NCBI GenBank assembly: GCA_964444465.1
Contig: CAYUGZ010000012.1
Location: 1 to 21,369, forward strand
DNA: 21,369 nucleotides
DNA from: JACPNE01 sp964444465
GTDB taxonomy: Archaea > Nanobdellota > Nanobdellia > SCGC-AAA011-G17 > JACPNG01
Direction of reading: 5' to 3'
The notes below the pieces were generated by a model. It had not been told where the DNA came from, made no database searches, and worked only from the letters and a program-made list of their open reading frames with translations. How positions within the stretch are numbered: position 1 is the stretch's first letter; every line of letters begins with the position of its first letter. A program made the position numbers and the translations under genes. This document shows positions 15,021 to 21,369 of the stretch, one piece after another.

Positions 15021-15715
15021 TTTTTTTCTAGTATTTTTATGTCAACTTCTCCATGTGTTAATTTATTTAATTTGTCTTCAAAGTCTTCTTGCATTCCTGC
15101 TGGAATTTCTAATTGTGCTACTAAACTTCCATCGTTTTGCCATTCATCTTTTTTAATATCTCCAAATTCTTTTAGGATTCCAAAAGATTGAGCAGCATAA
15201 GAAGCAGGAATCTTAACAGATATGTCCCAAATCTCGAATTTTATTGGTAAAACTGAAGCTAAGTTTGAAACAACATCATGAACTTGTTCTTCTGGACTTT
15301 TAAACTCATCAATTTTAATCTTAGCTTCTTCTATTGATCTTTCAATTCTATCTGGTGGGTGGGGTAAATTATTTTGAGGATTGATAGCATTTCTATGTAT
15401 TATTGCAATAATTGCTTTTCTTTTTTCTTCTCTTAATTTATTTTTGTATTCAGCAGTTAATTGAATTTCTCCATGTTTTATTATCTCTTCAGCTACCTTT
15501 CTTTTATCTTCTGTATTGAAAATTCTTTTAAGATCATTCTCAGAAGCATGATCTCCTTTTTTAACATCTTTGAAGATATCATTAGTAGCTAAAACATCAT
15601 CTAATTCAGCTTTACCTTCCCTATATTCTAAAGCTTTATCACAATCTACTAGAATTTCGAAGTCTAAACCTTCTTTCTTATATCTGGCAATTACTGCTTT
15701 GTTAACATCTACCAT
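15017..15715 (-). CDS. sbds: SBDS family ribosome maturation protein (Sdo1 homologue)
   Basis: SBDS works in maturation of the large ribosomal subunit; in eukaryotes it helps release eIF6 together with the GTPase EFL1. The 232-aa product has the three family domains: the N-terminal FYSH domain (about 1-90, VNKAVIARYKKEGLDFEILVDCDKALEYREG and DVKKGDHASENDL), the helical middle (about 95-160, RKAIIAIIHRNAINPQNNLPHPPDRIERSIEEAK) and the ferredoxin-like C-terminal domain (about 165-230, VLPIKFEIWDISVKIPA). Length is normal. The ATG is one base after the psmA stop, and the stop overlaps the next small gene. This is the conserved position between psmA and rrp4 in archaeal exosome operons. Confidence 0.96.
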   Translation of the reverse strand: MVDVNKAVIARYKKEGLDFEILVDCDKALEYREGKAELDDVLATNDIFKDVKKGDHASENDLKRIFNTEDKRKVAEEIIKHGEIQLTAEYKNKLREEKRKAIIAIIHRNAINPQNNLPHPPDRIERSIEEAKIKIDEFKSPEEQVHDVVSNLASVLPIKFEIWDISVKIPASYAAQSFGILKEFGDIKKDEWQNDGSLVAQLEIPAGMQEDFEDKLNKLTHGEVDIKILEKK

Positions 15716-15716
15716 A

Positions 15717-16433
15717 TTAAGCTACTTTTGATAATCTATCTCTTGTTACTCTTACAAATTTTTTATCTTTAGAACTTATGTAAGCCCCATCAATTCTATT
15801 AATATCAAACTCTTTTCCTAATACTTTTTTTAGAGCCTTTACTGCTAATTTAATTCCATCTTCTACGTTAAGGTTTTCTCTATAGTTTTTGTCTAAAAAC
15901 TCTTTTATCTCTGCTTCTCCTTCTCCAATAGCTGTTGCTTTATATTCAAAAAATATACCTGTTGGATCTGTAACATACAATTGAGGATGCTCATTCACTC
16001 CAGCAAATAAGATGCTTACTCCAAAAGGACGAGCCCCACCATATTGTGTATAAAATTGTTTCATATCACAAATATCTTTAACTAAATTTAATATTCCAAT
16101 AGTATCATCATAAGTTACTCTATGTTGTTGTGCAACTAATTGGGCTTTTTCAATTAATACTCTACCATCACTTAACATTCCAGATGCTGTAGCTCCAATA
16201 TGTTCATCAACTTTGTATATTTTTTCTAATGATTTAGGGATGATCAATTTTTCAGATACTCTTTTATCAGCCATTAATAAGACTCCATCTTTACATACAA
16301 TGCCTAATGCGCTTGTTCCTTGTCTAACAGTTTTTTTAGCATACTCTACTTGTAATAAACGCCCGTCTGGACTAAACATGATAGAACTTCTATCATATCC
16401 CATCATTTGATGTTGAGTTTGTTGCTGCTGCAT
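15717..16433 (-). CDS. psmA: 20S proteasome alpha subunit
   Basis: PsmA forms the outer heptameric rings of the archaeal 20S proteasome and gates substrate entry. The 238-aa product begins with a Gln-rich start (MQQQQTQHQM) and the family signature YDRSSIMFSPDGRLLQVEYA (13-32). The gating YDR is intact, and the lysine in SLEKI (K71), which binds HbYX tails of ATPase partners in homologues, is present. YTQYGGARPFGVSILFAGV and YKATAIGEGEAEIKEFL match the alpha family. There is no N-terminal threonine, so it is not a beta subunit. It follows pop5 by 12 bp, with a GGGG motif about 8 nt before the ATG that may serve as ribosome binding site. ATG 16406-16404 (M10) is a possible alternative start. 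Confidence 0.96.
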   Translation of the reverse strand: MQQQQTQHQMMGYDRSSIMFSPDGRLLQVEYAKKTVRQGTSALGIVCKDGVLLMADKRVSEKLIIPKSLEKIYKVDEHIGATASGMLSDGRVLIEKAQLVAQQHRVTYDDTIGILNLVKDICDMKQFYTQYGGARPFGVSILFAGVNEHPQLYVTDPTGIFFEYKATAIGEGEAEIKEFLDKNYRENLNVEDGIKLAVKALKKVLGKEFDINRIDGAYISSKDKKFVRVTRDRLSKVA

Positions 16434-16445
16434 ATTATCATCCCC

Positions 16446-16778
16446 CTAAATTAATTTTTTAGCTTTATTTAATACCCCAGTTACTAAATTTGATTTAATC
16501 ATAACTTTAGTATTACTAATTTTTTCTATTAATGTTAAAGAAGTTTTTATGTTATCTACCTCTTTATGATTGGTTCTTAGCACTCCTTTATTATTTTTAA
16601 ACGTATCCATGATTATCAACCCAGATTTAGCATATCCTAACTCTCCTAAAAAGCTTAAAACAGCTTTATTTATTGAGATTTTAACATCATTAAACTTCAT
16701 TTTTCTATCTGATATAATTTCATATGCAATGTATCTTTTCTTTTCTCTTAAACTAGGTAGTATGGGTTTGATGTTCAT
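16446..16778 (-). CDS. rnp2: Ribonuclease P protein component 2 (Pop5)
   Basis: Pop5 binds RNase P RNA together with Rpp30 and promotes cleavage of 5' leaders from pre-tRNA. The 110-aa product fits the Pop5/Rpp14 family: PSLREKKRYIAYEIIS (9-24) at the start of the RRM-like fold, KMKFNDVKISINKAVLSFLGELG, a GLIIMDTFKNNKGVLRTNH strand pair, and a C-terminal hydrophobic helix (MIKSNLVTGVLNKAKKLI). It is first in the exosome operon with its own TATA box. In many archaea its Rpp30 partner is directly adjacent; here that gene is about 3.5 kb upstream, beyond the protease and an unknown gene. Confidence 0.88.
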   Translation of the reverse strand: MNIKPILPSLREKKRYIAYEIISDRKMKFNDVKISINKAVLSFLGELGYAKSGLIIMDTFKNNKGVLRTNHKEVDNIKTSLTLIEKISNTKVMIKSNLVTGVLNKAKKLI

Positions 16779-16825
16779 AGAAAGTCCCTATTTCCTTTTC
16801 TCGTCATAAATCACTTAGAAAAAGT

Positions 16826-16835
16826 CTTTATAAAT
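16826..16835 (-). promoter_or_regulatory. TATA box of the pop5-exosome-rpoK-eno operon
   Basis: The minus strand reads ATTTATAAAG, centred about 53 bp before ATG 16778, leaving a leader of roughly 25 nt. Upstream ATG and GTG codons in the gap run into stops after a few codons, so they are not alternative starts. It probably drives nine genes down to the enolase-like gene. Confidence 0.6.
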
Positions 16836-16852
16836 GTTTGGGTTAATTCTTG

Positions 16853-19828
16853 TTATCTATATCTTATTTTATGTTTTAACTCTAGAAATTTTTTATGAAT
16901 AAAGATTCTTTTAAAATACCCTGCAACTACTAAAATAACTAAGATTACTGAAAAAATTATGTATAATGCTCTTTTACTTAATTTAGCTCCACCTTCTTTA
17001 ACAACAGATCCTGTAATTCCAGAAGTTTTTCCTGTTTGATTTGATTTTTCTACTATTATTTTTTCACTTTCTAATATTTTAAATTTAATAAAAGCCTCAT
17101 CATCAAGAATATCTATTAAAGTTACTTCTAAATCTTCACCTTCTTCATCATCTATATCTACTTTTTTAGACTTACCAATATTTAATGTTAAAGTTATTGG
17201 ATCTGAACTTATAGTCATAGTTACTGAATCACTTGTTATAGAATCAACTATTACTGTGTGATCTTCTTCTTTTATTGAAAATTTAACTGAATCATCTTTT
17301 GCAATATTAAATGAATCTTCATCTACTGCTTTAAAATTTACTTCAAAATCTTTTGTTTCTCTAACAGTTTGAGTTTCTACATCATTAGTCTGAACAGAGG
17401 TTTCGCCCGATCCACCACCTCCTCCGCCTCCAGAAGACCCTCCTCCAGAATTATCTTCACTAGAGGTTTCATTAACAGTTAACTTAAAGATAGTAGAATT
17501 TCCTTGTAAGTTTGAATAATCTGTACAAGATACAAACCAATCATAATCTGCATTAGACATATCATTATTACTAAAACTTTGAGATATATCTATCTCTACA
17601 GAACTATCTGTTTGGTCTATAGAACTATCTAAATATAAGCTACAGTTAGCTATACTAAAATCAGTTACATTATAACTAAATGTTACATCATTATCTGTTG
17701 TAACTGTGTTATTTGATGGAGATAATAATTCTATGGTTGGATCTGTTAAGTCTACCACAAAACTTACTGATTTAGAAGATTCTCTGTCTAAAGTATTATT
17801 TGAAGATAGATATAAAGTATGTGCCCCTTCAGAAGTATTAAATGTAATATTCTCTGTTATTGTTATGTTAGTTCCCCCATCAAGATTATACCATATATCT
17901 GTATAATTATTTCTAATACTAAAATTCAAATTAATAGAATCATTAAAACTATAAGTTATATTTCTTGGTTCATCTAAAGTTATATTAGGGGAGAGTTCTA
18001 AGAACTCTATTACAACCGAAGTTGTGTTTATGTTATTAGCAGAATCATTAGCATAAAATAAGATTGTATAATTACCAACTTCAGTTATATTATCTGTAGT
18101 TAAAGTAGTATTTTCAGTAAATTGTCCATATAAACTCCCATTTGAATAAGTTATGTTAATAAAATTATCATCTGGATTGTCATCAATTATTGTCCAATTT
18201 ATTGTTGTATTTTCCACTCCTAAATCTACTGTTGTTAAACTTATATTATAATCTATTATTGGAGTTGTTGTATCGATATTAACACTAAGATTATTAGATG
18301 CAAAAGCATTGTTGTTGTTTGAATCAACACACTCAACATTCCAATCATATAATCCATCATCTAAATTTTCTACAGAGATATTTTTAGTTCCATCATTTGT
18401 TAAAGTTATTGTTGTGTTTAATTCAAAAGTTCCAGTAGAATTTATATATATGCTACAATTTAGAGGTGTATGATCTTCAATTGTAAAATTGAAATTTGCA
18501 TCATCAATAAAAGTATTGTTTGTTATGTCTAAAGTTATTATTGGATTAATTAGATCATTTAAAGTCATAGAAGCATTAAACAGATCCATTATATTAAAAA
18601 AGAATCCACTTCCAGAAGTATCATCTAAAACTCTTCCTGTTTTATTTAATAAATCTTCCATTTCTGAAGGGAATATTGTTGAATTTAATTGTTTTAATAT
18701 TGCTATAGCTCCTGAAACATGAGGTGCAGCCATTGAAGTTCCATTAAACACATTATACAAACTAGAATCACATAATTCACATCCATCTCCTGGAACAGTC
18801 GAATTGATGTTAAATCCAGGGGCAAATAAATCTGTTATTGAATTTCTATCACTAAATGAGGGCATTCCATCATTTTTTGTTGATGCAGAAACTGAAGTTG
18901 AATTTGTTATGCATGCTGGGGCAGATATTGAAGTTGTACTCCCTGAATTACCTGTACTTACAACAACTGTTATATTTTTAGCAATTGCGCTATTAATAGA
19001 ATCCCTATAAGCTGTTTGAGAACTATCACATGTACTTGTAAATGACCCTCCACCTAGACTCATACTTATTACTGAAATATTATAAACTGTTGAATTGCTT
19101 GTACACCAATCAATCCCTCTTATAATATCTCCACTATACCCATCTCCACTAGCATTCAATGCTTTTATTGAGATTAAATTAGCTCCTGGAGCAACTCCAA
19201 TTATTGTATTATTGCCTGCTGCAATTCCTGCTACATGAGTTCCATGACCATTATCATCAATTGCTCCATCCACTCCAGCTTGTTCACTTGAATCATCATT
19301 ACATAAAACACTAGAAGAAGCAGAATTATCATTTTGATAACAATGTCCATCTAATACTTTTCCTTCTAAAGCAGGATGAGTATAATTAATTCCTGTATCA
19401 ATAACACAAATTGTTTGACCCCTACCAGTTATGTTTAAACTATTAAATGATAGAGGATGTACTAATGTTGCATTCACTAAACCTATAGAATCTTGTAATA
19501 AAGATTTTACTGGATAATTAAACTCTATTCTTTCAATATTAGAATCTTGTTTTAATTTATCTAATCCTTCTTGATTTATTTGTCCAGAAATTGCATTTAT
19601 TGTTGAATATTCATTCTTTTTTTCAAATTCTTCTTCATCTAAAGAAGAAAGAACTTCTTGTTTCATCGCAGTTCTTACTGCATTATTATCCTCTTCTTTT
19701 AACTTAATTATAACTTGAACTTCTTGGTTATTATCAAGTTGTTCCTCAACTTCTGGATCTATTTCTAAGGCTAAAGTTAAGTTTATAATTAAAAATAAGA
19801 AAATCACTATAAACAATTGTTTTTTCAT
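16853..19828 (-). CDS. Secreted, membrane-anchored subtilisin-like serine protease (S8) with Ig-like repeats
   Basis: This 991-aa protease should act on the cell surface. It has a signal peptide (1-20), an I9-type propeptide (about 35-110, QVIIKLKEED ... IERIEFNYPV), then the S8 domain with D144 (CVIDTGINYTHP), H195 (GHGTHVAG), oxyanion N294 (STGNSGS) and S365 (NGTSMAAPHVSGA), so the active site is complete. From about 425 to 785 follow beta-rich Ig-like segments that open with patterns such as NPIITLDI, TTPIIDY and DPTIELLSPSN and are dense in N-glycosylation sequons. A Gly/Ser linker (795-808) precedes a beta domain (about 825-928), GITGSVV (937-943), a membrane helix (954-971) and a basic cytoplasmic tail. 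The gene has its own promoter and diverges from the 127-aa gene. Confidence 0.93.
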   Translation of the reverse strand: MKKQLFIVIFLFLIINLTLALEIDPEVEEQLDNNQEVQVIIKLKEEDNNAVRTAMKQEVLSSLDEEEFEKKNEYSTINAISGQINQEGLDKLKQDSNIERIEFNYPVKSLLQDSIGLVNATLVHPLSFNSLNITGRGQTICVIDTGINYTHPALEGKVLDGHCYQNDNSASSSVLCNDDSSEQAGVDGAIDDNGHGTHVAGIAAGNNTIIGVAPGANLISIKALNASGDGYSGDIIRGIDWCTSNSTVYNISVISMSLGGGSFTSTCDSSQTAYRDSINSAIAKNITVVVSTGNSGSTTSISAPACITNSTSVSASTKNDGMPSFSDRNSITDLFAPGFNINSTVPGDGCELCDSSLYNVFNGTSMAAPHVSGAIAILKQLNSTIFPSEMEDLLNKTGRVLDDTSGSGFFFNIMDLFNASMTLNDLINPIITLDITNNTFIDDANFNFTIEDHTPLNCSIYINSTGTFELNTTITLTNDGTKNISVENLDDGLYDWNVECVDSNNNNAFASNNLSVNIDTTTPIIDYNISLTTVDLGVENTTINWTIIDDNPDDNFINITYSNGSLYGQFTENTTLTTDNITEVGNYTILFYANDSANNINTTSVVIEFLELSPNITLDEPRNITYSFNDSINLNFSIRNNYTDIWYNLDGGTNITITENITFNTSEGAHTLYLSSNNTLDRESSKSVSFVVDLTDPTIELLSPSNNTVTTDNDVTFSYNVTDFSIANCSLYLDSSIDQTDSSVEIDISQSFSNNDMSNADYDWFVSCTDYSNLQGNSTIFKLTVNETSSEDNSGGGSSGGGGGGGSGETSVQTNDVETQTVRETKDFEVNFKAVDEDSFNIAKDDSVKFSIKEEDHTVIVDSITSDSVTMTISSDPITLTLNIGKSKKVDIDDEEGEDLEVTLIDILDDEAFIKFKILESEKIIVEKSNQTGKTSGITGSVVKEGGAKLSKRALYIIFSVILVILVVAGYFKRIFIHKKFLELKHKIRYR

Positions 19829-19849
19829 TAACGTAAGATTTATAACCCC

Positions 19850-19861
19850 TATTTAAAAATA
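19850..19861. promoter_or_regulatory. Shared near-palindromic TATA element for two divergent genes
   Basis: The sequence TATTTAAAAATA matches its own reverse complement at 10 of 12 positions. It lies between the protease ATG (19828, minus) and the unknown gene's ATG (19883, plus), centred about 27 bp from each, the spacing of leaderless starts elsewhere in the window. Other AT-rich elements in the gap lie about 12 bp from a start codon, too close for TATA function. Confidence 0.5.
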
Positions 19862-19882
19862 TCTTTATTTGAGGATATATAA

Positions 19883-20266
19883 ATGAACTTAATAAAATCG
19901 AGAATATATGAAGGGAGATTTTACATTCCAGCTTACTCTCAACTTTATGGTTTTGGTAGAAGGGGCAATACTGCTTTGATAATGGGTTTTTCAATTGAAC
20001 AAAGTACACGAAAATATGACGGTGTGGTTATAATGGACCCTAAAGCAAACCCTAAAGTATGTAAGAAAATGAAAGGAATTATTTCTGGTAAAATAAAAAC
20101 AATAAAAAAAGATGAAAGAGGTCCTTTCGTTAATTTAGATGATATGTTCTTACCTTTATTTAAAGATCAAATTGAAGTTAATTCTTTAATAATTCCAGGT
20201 CTTCAAGAAGAAATATTAGTTTTACCTAAAGAAAAAATGGAAAAAATGATTTCTGGTGATTTATAA
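19883..20266 (+). CDS. Hypothetical protein, 127 aa, divergent from the protease
   Basis: I do not recognise this 127-aa protein. There is no signal peptide or membrane helix. The N-terminal half has aromatic and Gly/Arg-rich motifs (RFYIPAYSQLYGFGRRGNTALIMGFS), then YDGVVIMDPKANPKVCKKMKG. The second half looks like a small beta domain of SH3 or OB size (ISGKIKTIKKDERGPFVNLDDMFLPLF, then SLIIPGLQEEILVLPKEKMEKM). Base composition and the tight 8-bp gap to the convergent Rpp30 gene support it as real. The start is fixed by its distance of about 28 bp from the shared TATA element. Proximity to RNase P and proteasome genes may be incidental. Confidence 0.7.
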   Translation: MNLIKSRIYEGRFYIPAYSQLYGFGRRGNTALIMGFSIEQSTRKYDGVVIMDPKANPKVCKKMKGIISGKIKTIKKDERGPFVNLDDMFLPLFKDQIEVNSLIIPGLQEEILVLPKEKMEKMISGDL

Positions 20267-20274
20267 AATTTAGA

Positions 20275-20847
20275 TCAAGTTTTTAATATTTTTATTCCAT
20301 CAGTTAAATATTCTTTTTTTCTTTTTAGAATTTCATTAACTAAAGTAAATGATTTTTTAACTTCTTGAGAATTCATTCCAATGACTCTAGCAAAACTTTT
20401 CAGATCATTTAAAGACCTCATCTCATATTTATCATTAGCAAAACTAGCAATAATCATATCAACTTTATATTTTCTACAAAGTCTAATATTTTGTTGCATT
20501 CTTCCAATTATTTTAGCTCTTTCAACATCTTTAGATTTTAAAATTTCATTAAAACTAAAAGCTATAGCTACTTTATTCTTTTTAGCTAATGTACATAAAA
20601 CTTGATTCAACCCAGAATTCCTATGGTGTAAAAAATCTTCTTTCCTATTTTTTTCAGGACTAACTAAAATATCAATATTTTTACTAGATAATATCTCTCT
20701 GTTTAATGCTCCACCTTCAACTATGTTTAATTCATTATTCAATTTTTTGATTTGATTTATAGAATTTAATCTATTAATCTTAACTTCATATATTTTTGAA
20801 AATCCTAAATCTTCAAATTTATCTTTACATAATATTAAGTCTATCAT
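20275..20847 (-). CDS. rnp3: Ribonuclease P protein component 3 (Rpp30)
   Basis: Rpp30 is the TIM-barrel-like protein of archaeal RNase P and pairs with Pop5 on the RNA's catalytic domain. The 190-aa product is a short version of the family (often 200-240 aa). Conserved blocks are DILVSPEKNRKEDFLHHRNSGLNQVL (59-84), AIAFSFNEIL (94-103), IGRMQQNIRLCRKYKV (114-129), ASFA (134-137) and the C-terminal RSLNDLKSFARVIGM (144-158). It faces the same way as the pop5-exosome operon but is separated from it by the protease and the plus-strand 127-aa gene. It has its own promoter, and its 3' end converges on that 127-aa gene with 8 bp between stops. Confidence 0.92.
   Translation of the reverse strand: MIDLILCKDKFEDLGFSKIYEVKINRLNSINQIKKLNNELNIVEGGALNREILSSKNIDILVSPEKNRKEDFLHHRNSGLNQVLCTLAKKNKVAIAFSFNEILKSKDVERAKIIGRMQQNIRLCRKYKVDMIIASFANDKYEMRSLNDLKSFARVIGMNSQEVKKSFTLVNEILKRKKEYLTDGIKILKT
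20280..20296 (+). terminator. Probable T-rich terminator of the 127-aa gene, overlapping the rpp30 end
   Basis: Two five-T tracts (20280-20284 and 20289-20293) follow the stop of the plus-strand gene by about 15 bp. They lie within the last codons of the convergent Rpp30 gene. Confidence 0.35.
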
Positions 20848-20867
20848 AAGAAATAATAATTATTTAG

Positions 20868-20876
20868 TTATTTAAT
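20868..20876 (-). promoter_or_regulatory. TATA element of the Rpp30 gene
   Basis: The minus strand reads ATTAAATAA, centred about 25 bp before ATG 20847, consistent with a leaderless transcript. Confidence 0.45.
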
Positions 20877-20894
20877 TCTTTCTGTATCAATTAT

Positions 20895-20906
20895 CTTTTT
20901 ATATAC
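20895..20906 (+). promoter_or_regulatory. TATA box of the JAMM protease gene
   Basis: The plus strand reads CTTTTTATATAC, centred about 24 bp before ATG 20924, consistent with a leaderless transcript. It diverges from the Rpp30 promoter. Confidence 0.55.
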
Positions 20907-20923
20907 TTTAAACATTTTGTAAT

Positions 20924-21369
20924 AATGCAAAAATTAAGGAGAAATTTAACTTTATCTGAGAGAGCTTTAATTGATATTATAACTTCAAGTATAGAAGTTT
21001 ACAAAAAAGAAACTTTTGGATTATTACTCGGAGAAAAACATAAAAAACACTATATGATTAATGATGTTCTTAATTTTCAAACCGCTAAAAGAGGTTATGA
21101 ATGGGTTAATGTTCCAACAATGAGAATTAATAGAATTAATTATGTTTTATCTCATTTAACGGATTTAAAAGTTGTAGGAGATTTTCATTCACATCCTGAT
21201 GGTCCAGCTAGATTAAGTGGATTAGATAAAAAAGATACTAAAAATTCAGGATTAACATTAACAGTTTTAGTTGTGATAAATAAGATTAAAAGAAAAATTC
21301 ATGGGTGGATGATTAAAGAAAATGATTTAGTAGGAACCATTGGAAATAAATATCATGTAAAAATAATAG
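20924..21369 (+). CDS. JAB/MPN (JAMM) domain zinc metalloprotease, truncated at the window edge
   Basis: The reading frame is open from ATG 20924 to the right edge, giving 148 visible residues. It has a complete JAMM zinc site: E29 in KETFGLLLG, H88 and H90 in GDFHSHP, then S98 and D101 in RLSGLD, matching E...HxHx7SxxD. JAMM proteins cleave isopeptide or peptide bonds; archaeal members remove ubiquitin-like SAMP modifiers, and Rpn11 is the eukaryotic proteasome-lid relative. The segment after the zinc site (LTLTVLVVINKIKRKIHGWMI) looks like the usual final strands, so little may be missing. It lies about 4.5 kb from psmA and starts 76 bp away from the divergent Rpp30 gene. A cytoplasmic deconjugation role is likely but its substrate is unknown. 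Confidence 0.88.

Noticed and set aside
17395..17460. GC-rich patch in the protease gene as a transferred segment
   Set aside because: It encodes the Gly/Ser linker; glycine codons are GC-rich by necessity.
19746..20009. Minus-strand open frame of 87 codons across the protease start and the divergent gene
   Set aside because: It would overlap the protease signal peptide region and the N terminus of the 127-aa gene. Its translation looks random and the TATA-to-start spacing fits the other two genes.
1..21369. tRNA, rRNA, CRISPR arrays, insertion sequences or replication origins
   Set aside because: All gaps between genes are short and explained by promoters or terminators. No cloverleaf, regular repeat-spacer array, transposase or inverted-repeat pair was found by eye; a covariance-model scan would be needed to exclude very small RNAs.

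Overview
The window is AT-rich archaeal chromosomal DNA, densely packed with informational genes. Archaeal hallmarks are an exosome core (Rrp4, Rrp41, Rrp42), SBDS, a proteasome alpha subunit, RNase P proteins Pop5 and Rpp30, RNA polymerase subunit K, Spt5, Sec61-gamma-type SecE, uL11, uS2, archaeal TrpRS, an FtsZ1-type FtsZ, a TrmB regulator and TATA-box promoters. The AT bias, AGA-dominated arginine codons, short genes and a surface protease ending in an ITGSVV-plus-membrane-helix tail resemble DPANN genomes of the Woesearchaeota/Pacearchaeota kind. That placement is inference; no rRNA is present.

Layout. 1-1530 (minus): an unknown 127-aa protein, a TrmB-family regulator and a third gene that runs off the left edge and carries an apparent frameshift, all abutting or overlapping. 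1642-5280 (minus): TrpRS, then an ABC-2 exporter (ATPase and permease overlapping by ATGA). 5400-8676 (plus): an FKBP-type prolyl isomerase, ftsZ, then secE-spt5-uL11, where uL11 has a long charged tail. 8713-9315 (minus): uS2. 9402-10442 (plus): an MscS-like channel. 10464-11198 (minus): a family 2 glycosyltransferase. 11236-16778 (minus): one long operon, pop5 - psmA - SBDS - small membrane protein - rrp4 - rrp41 - rrp42 - rpoK - enolase-like. It joins two classic archaeal clusters, the exosome/proteasome/RNase P superoperon and the rpoK-eno group. 16853-20266: a secreted or membrane-anchored subtilisin-like protease (minus) divergent from an unknown 127-aa protein (plus). 20275-20847 (minus): Rpp30. 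20924 to the right edge (plus): a JAMM metalloprotease, truncated by the window.

Most first genes of transcription units have an AT-rich TATA-like element centred 23-28 bp before the start codon, implying leaderless transcripts. ftsZ, pop5 and the 127-aa gene at 1530 instead look leadered. No stretch longer than 300 bp lacks a gene, and no tRNA, rRNA, CRISPR array or transposon was seen.

The items most worth a second look are a single-pass membrane protein inside the exosome operon, an enolase in the canonical rpoK-eno position lacking the catalytic DEGG segment, a tandem duplication of the rrp41 start region, a near-palindromic TATA element shared by two divergent genes, and the uL11 tail.
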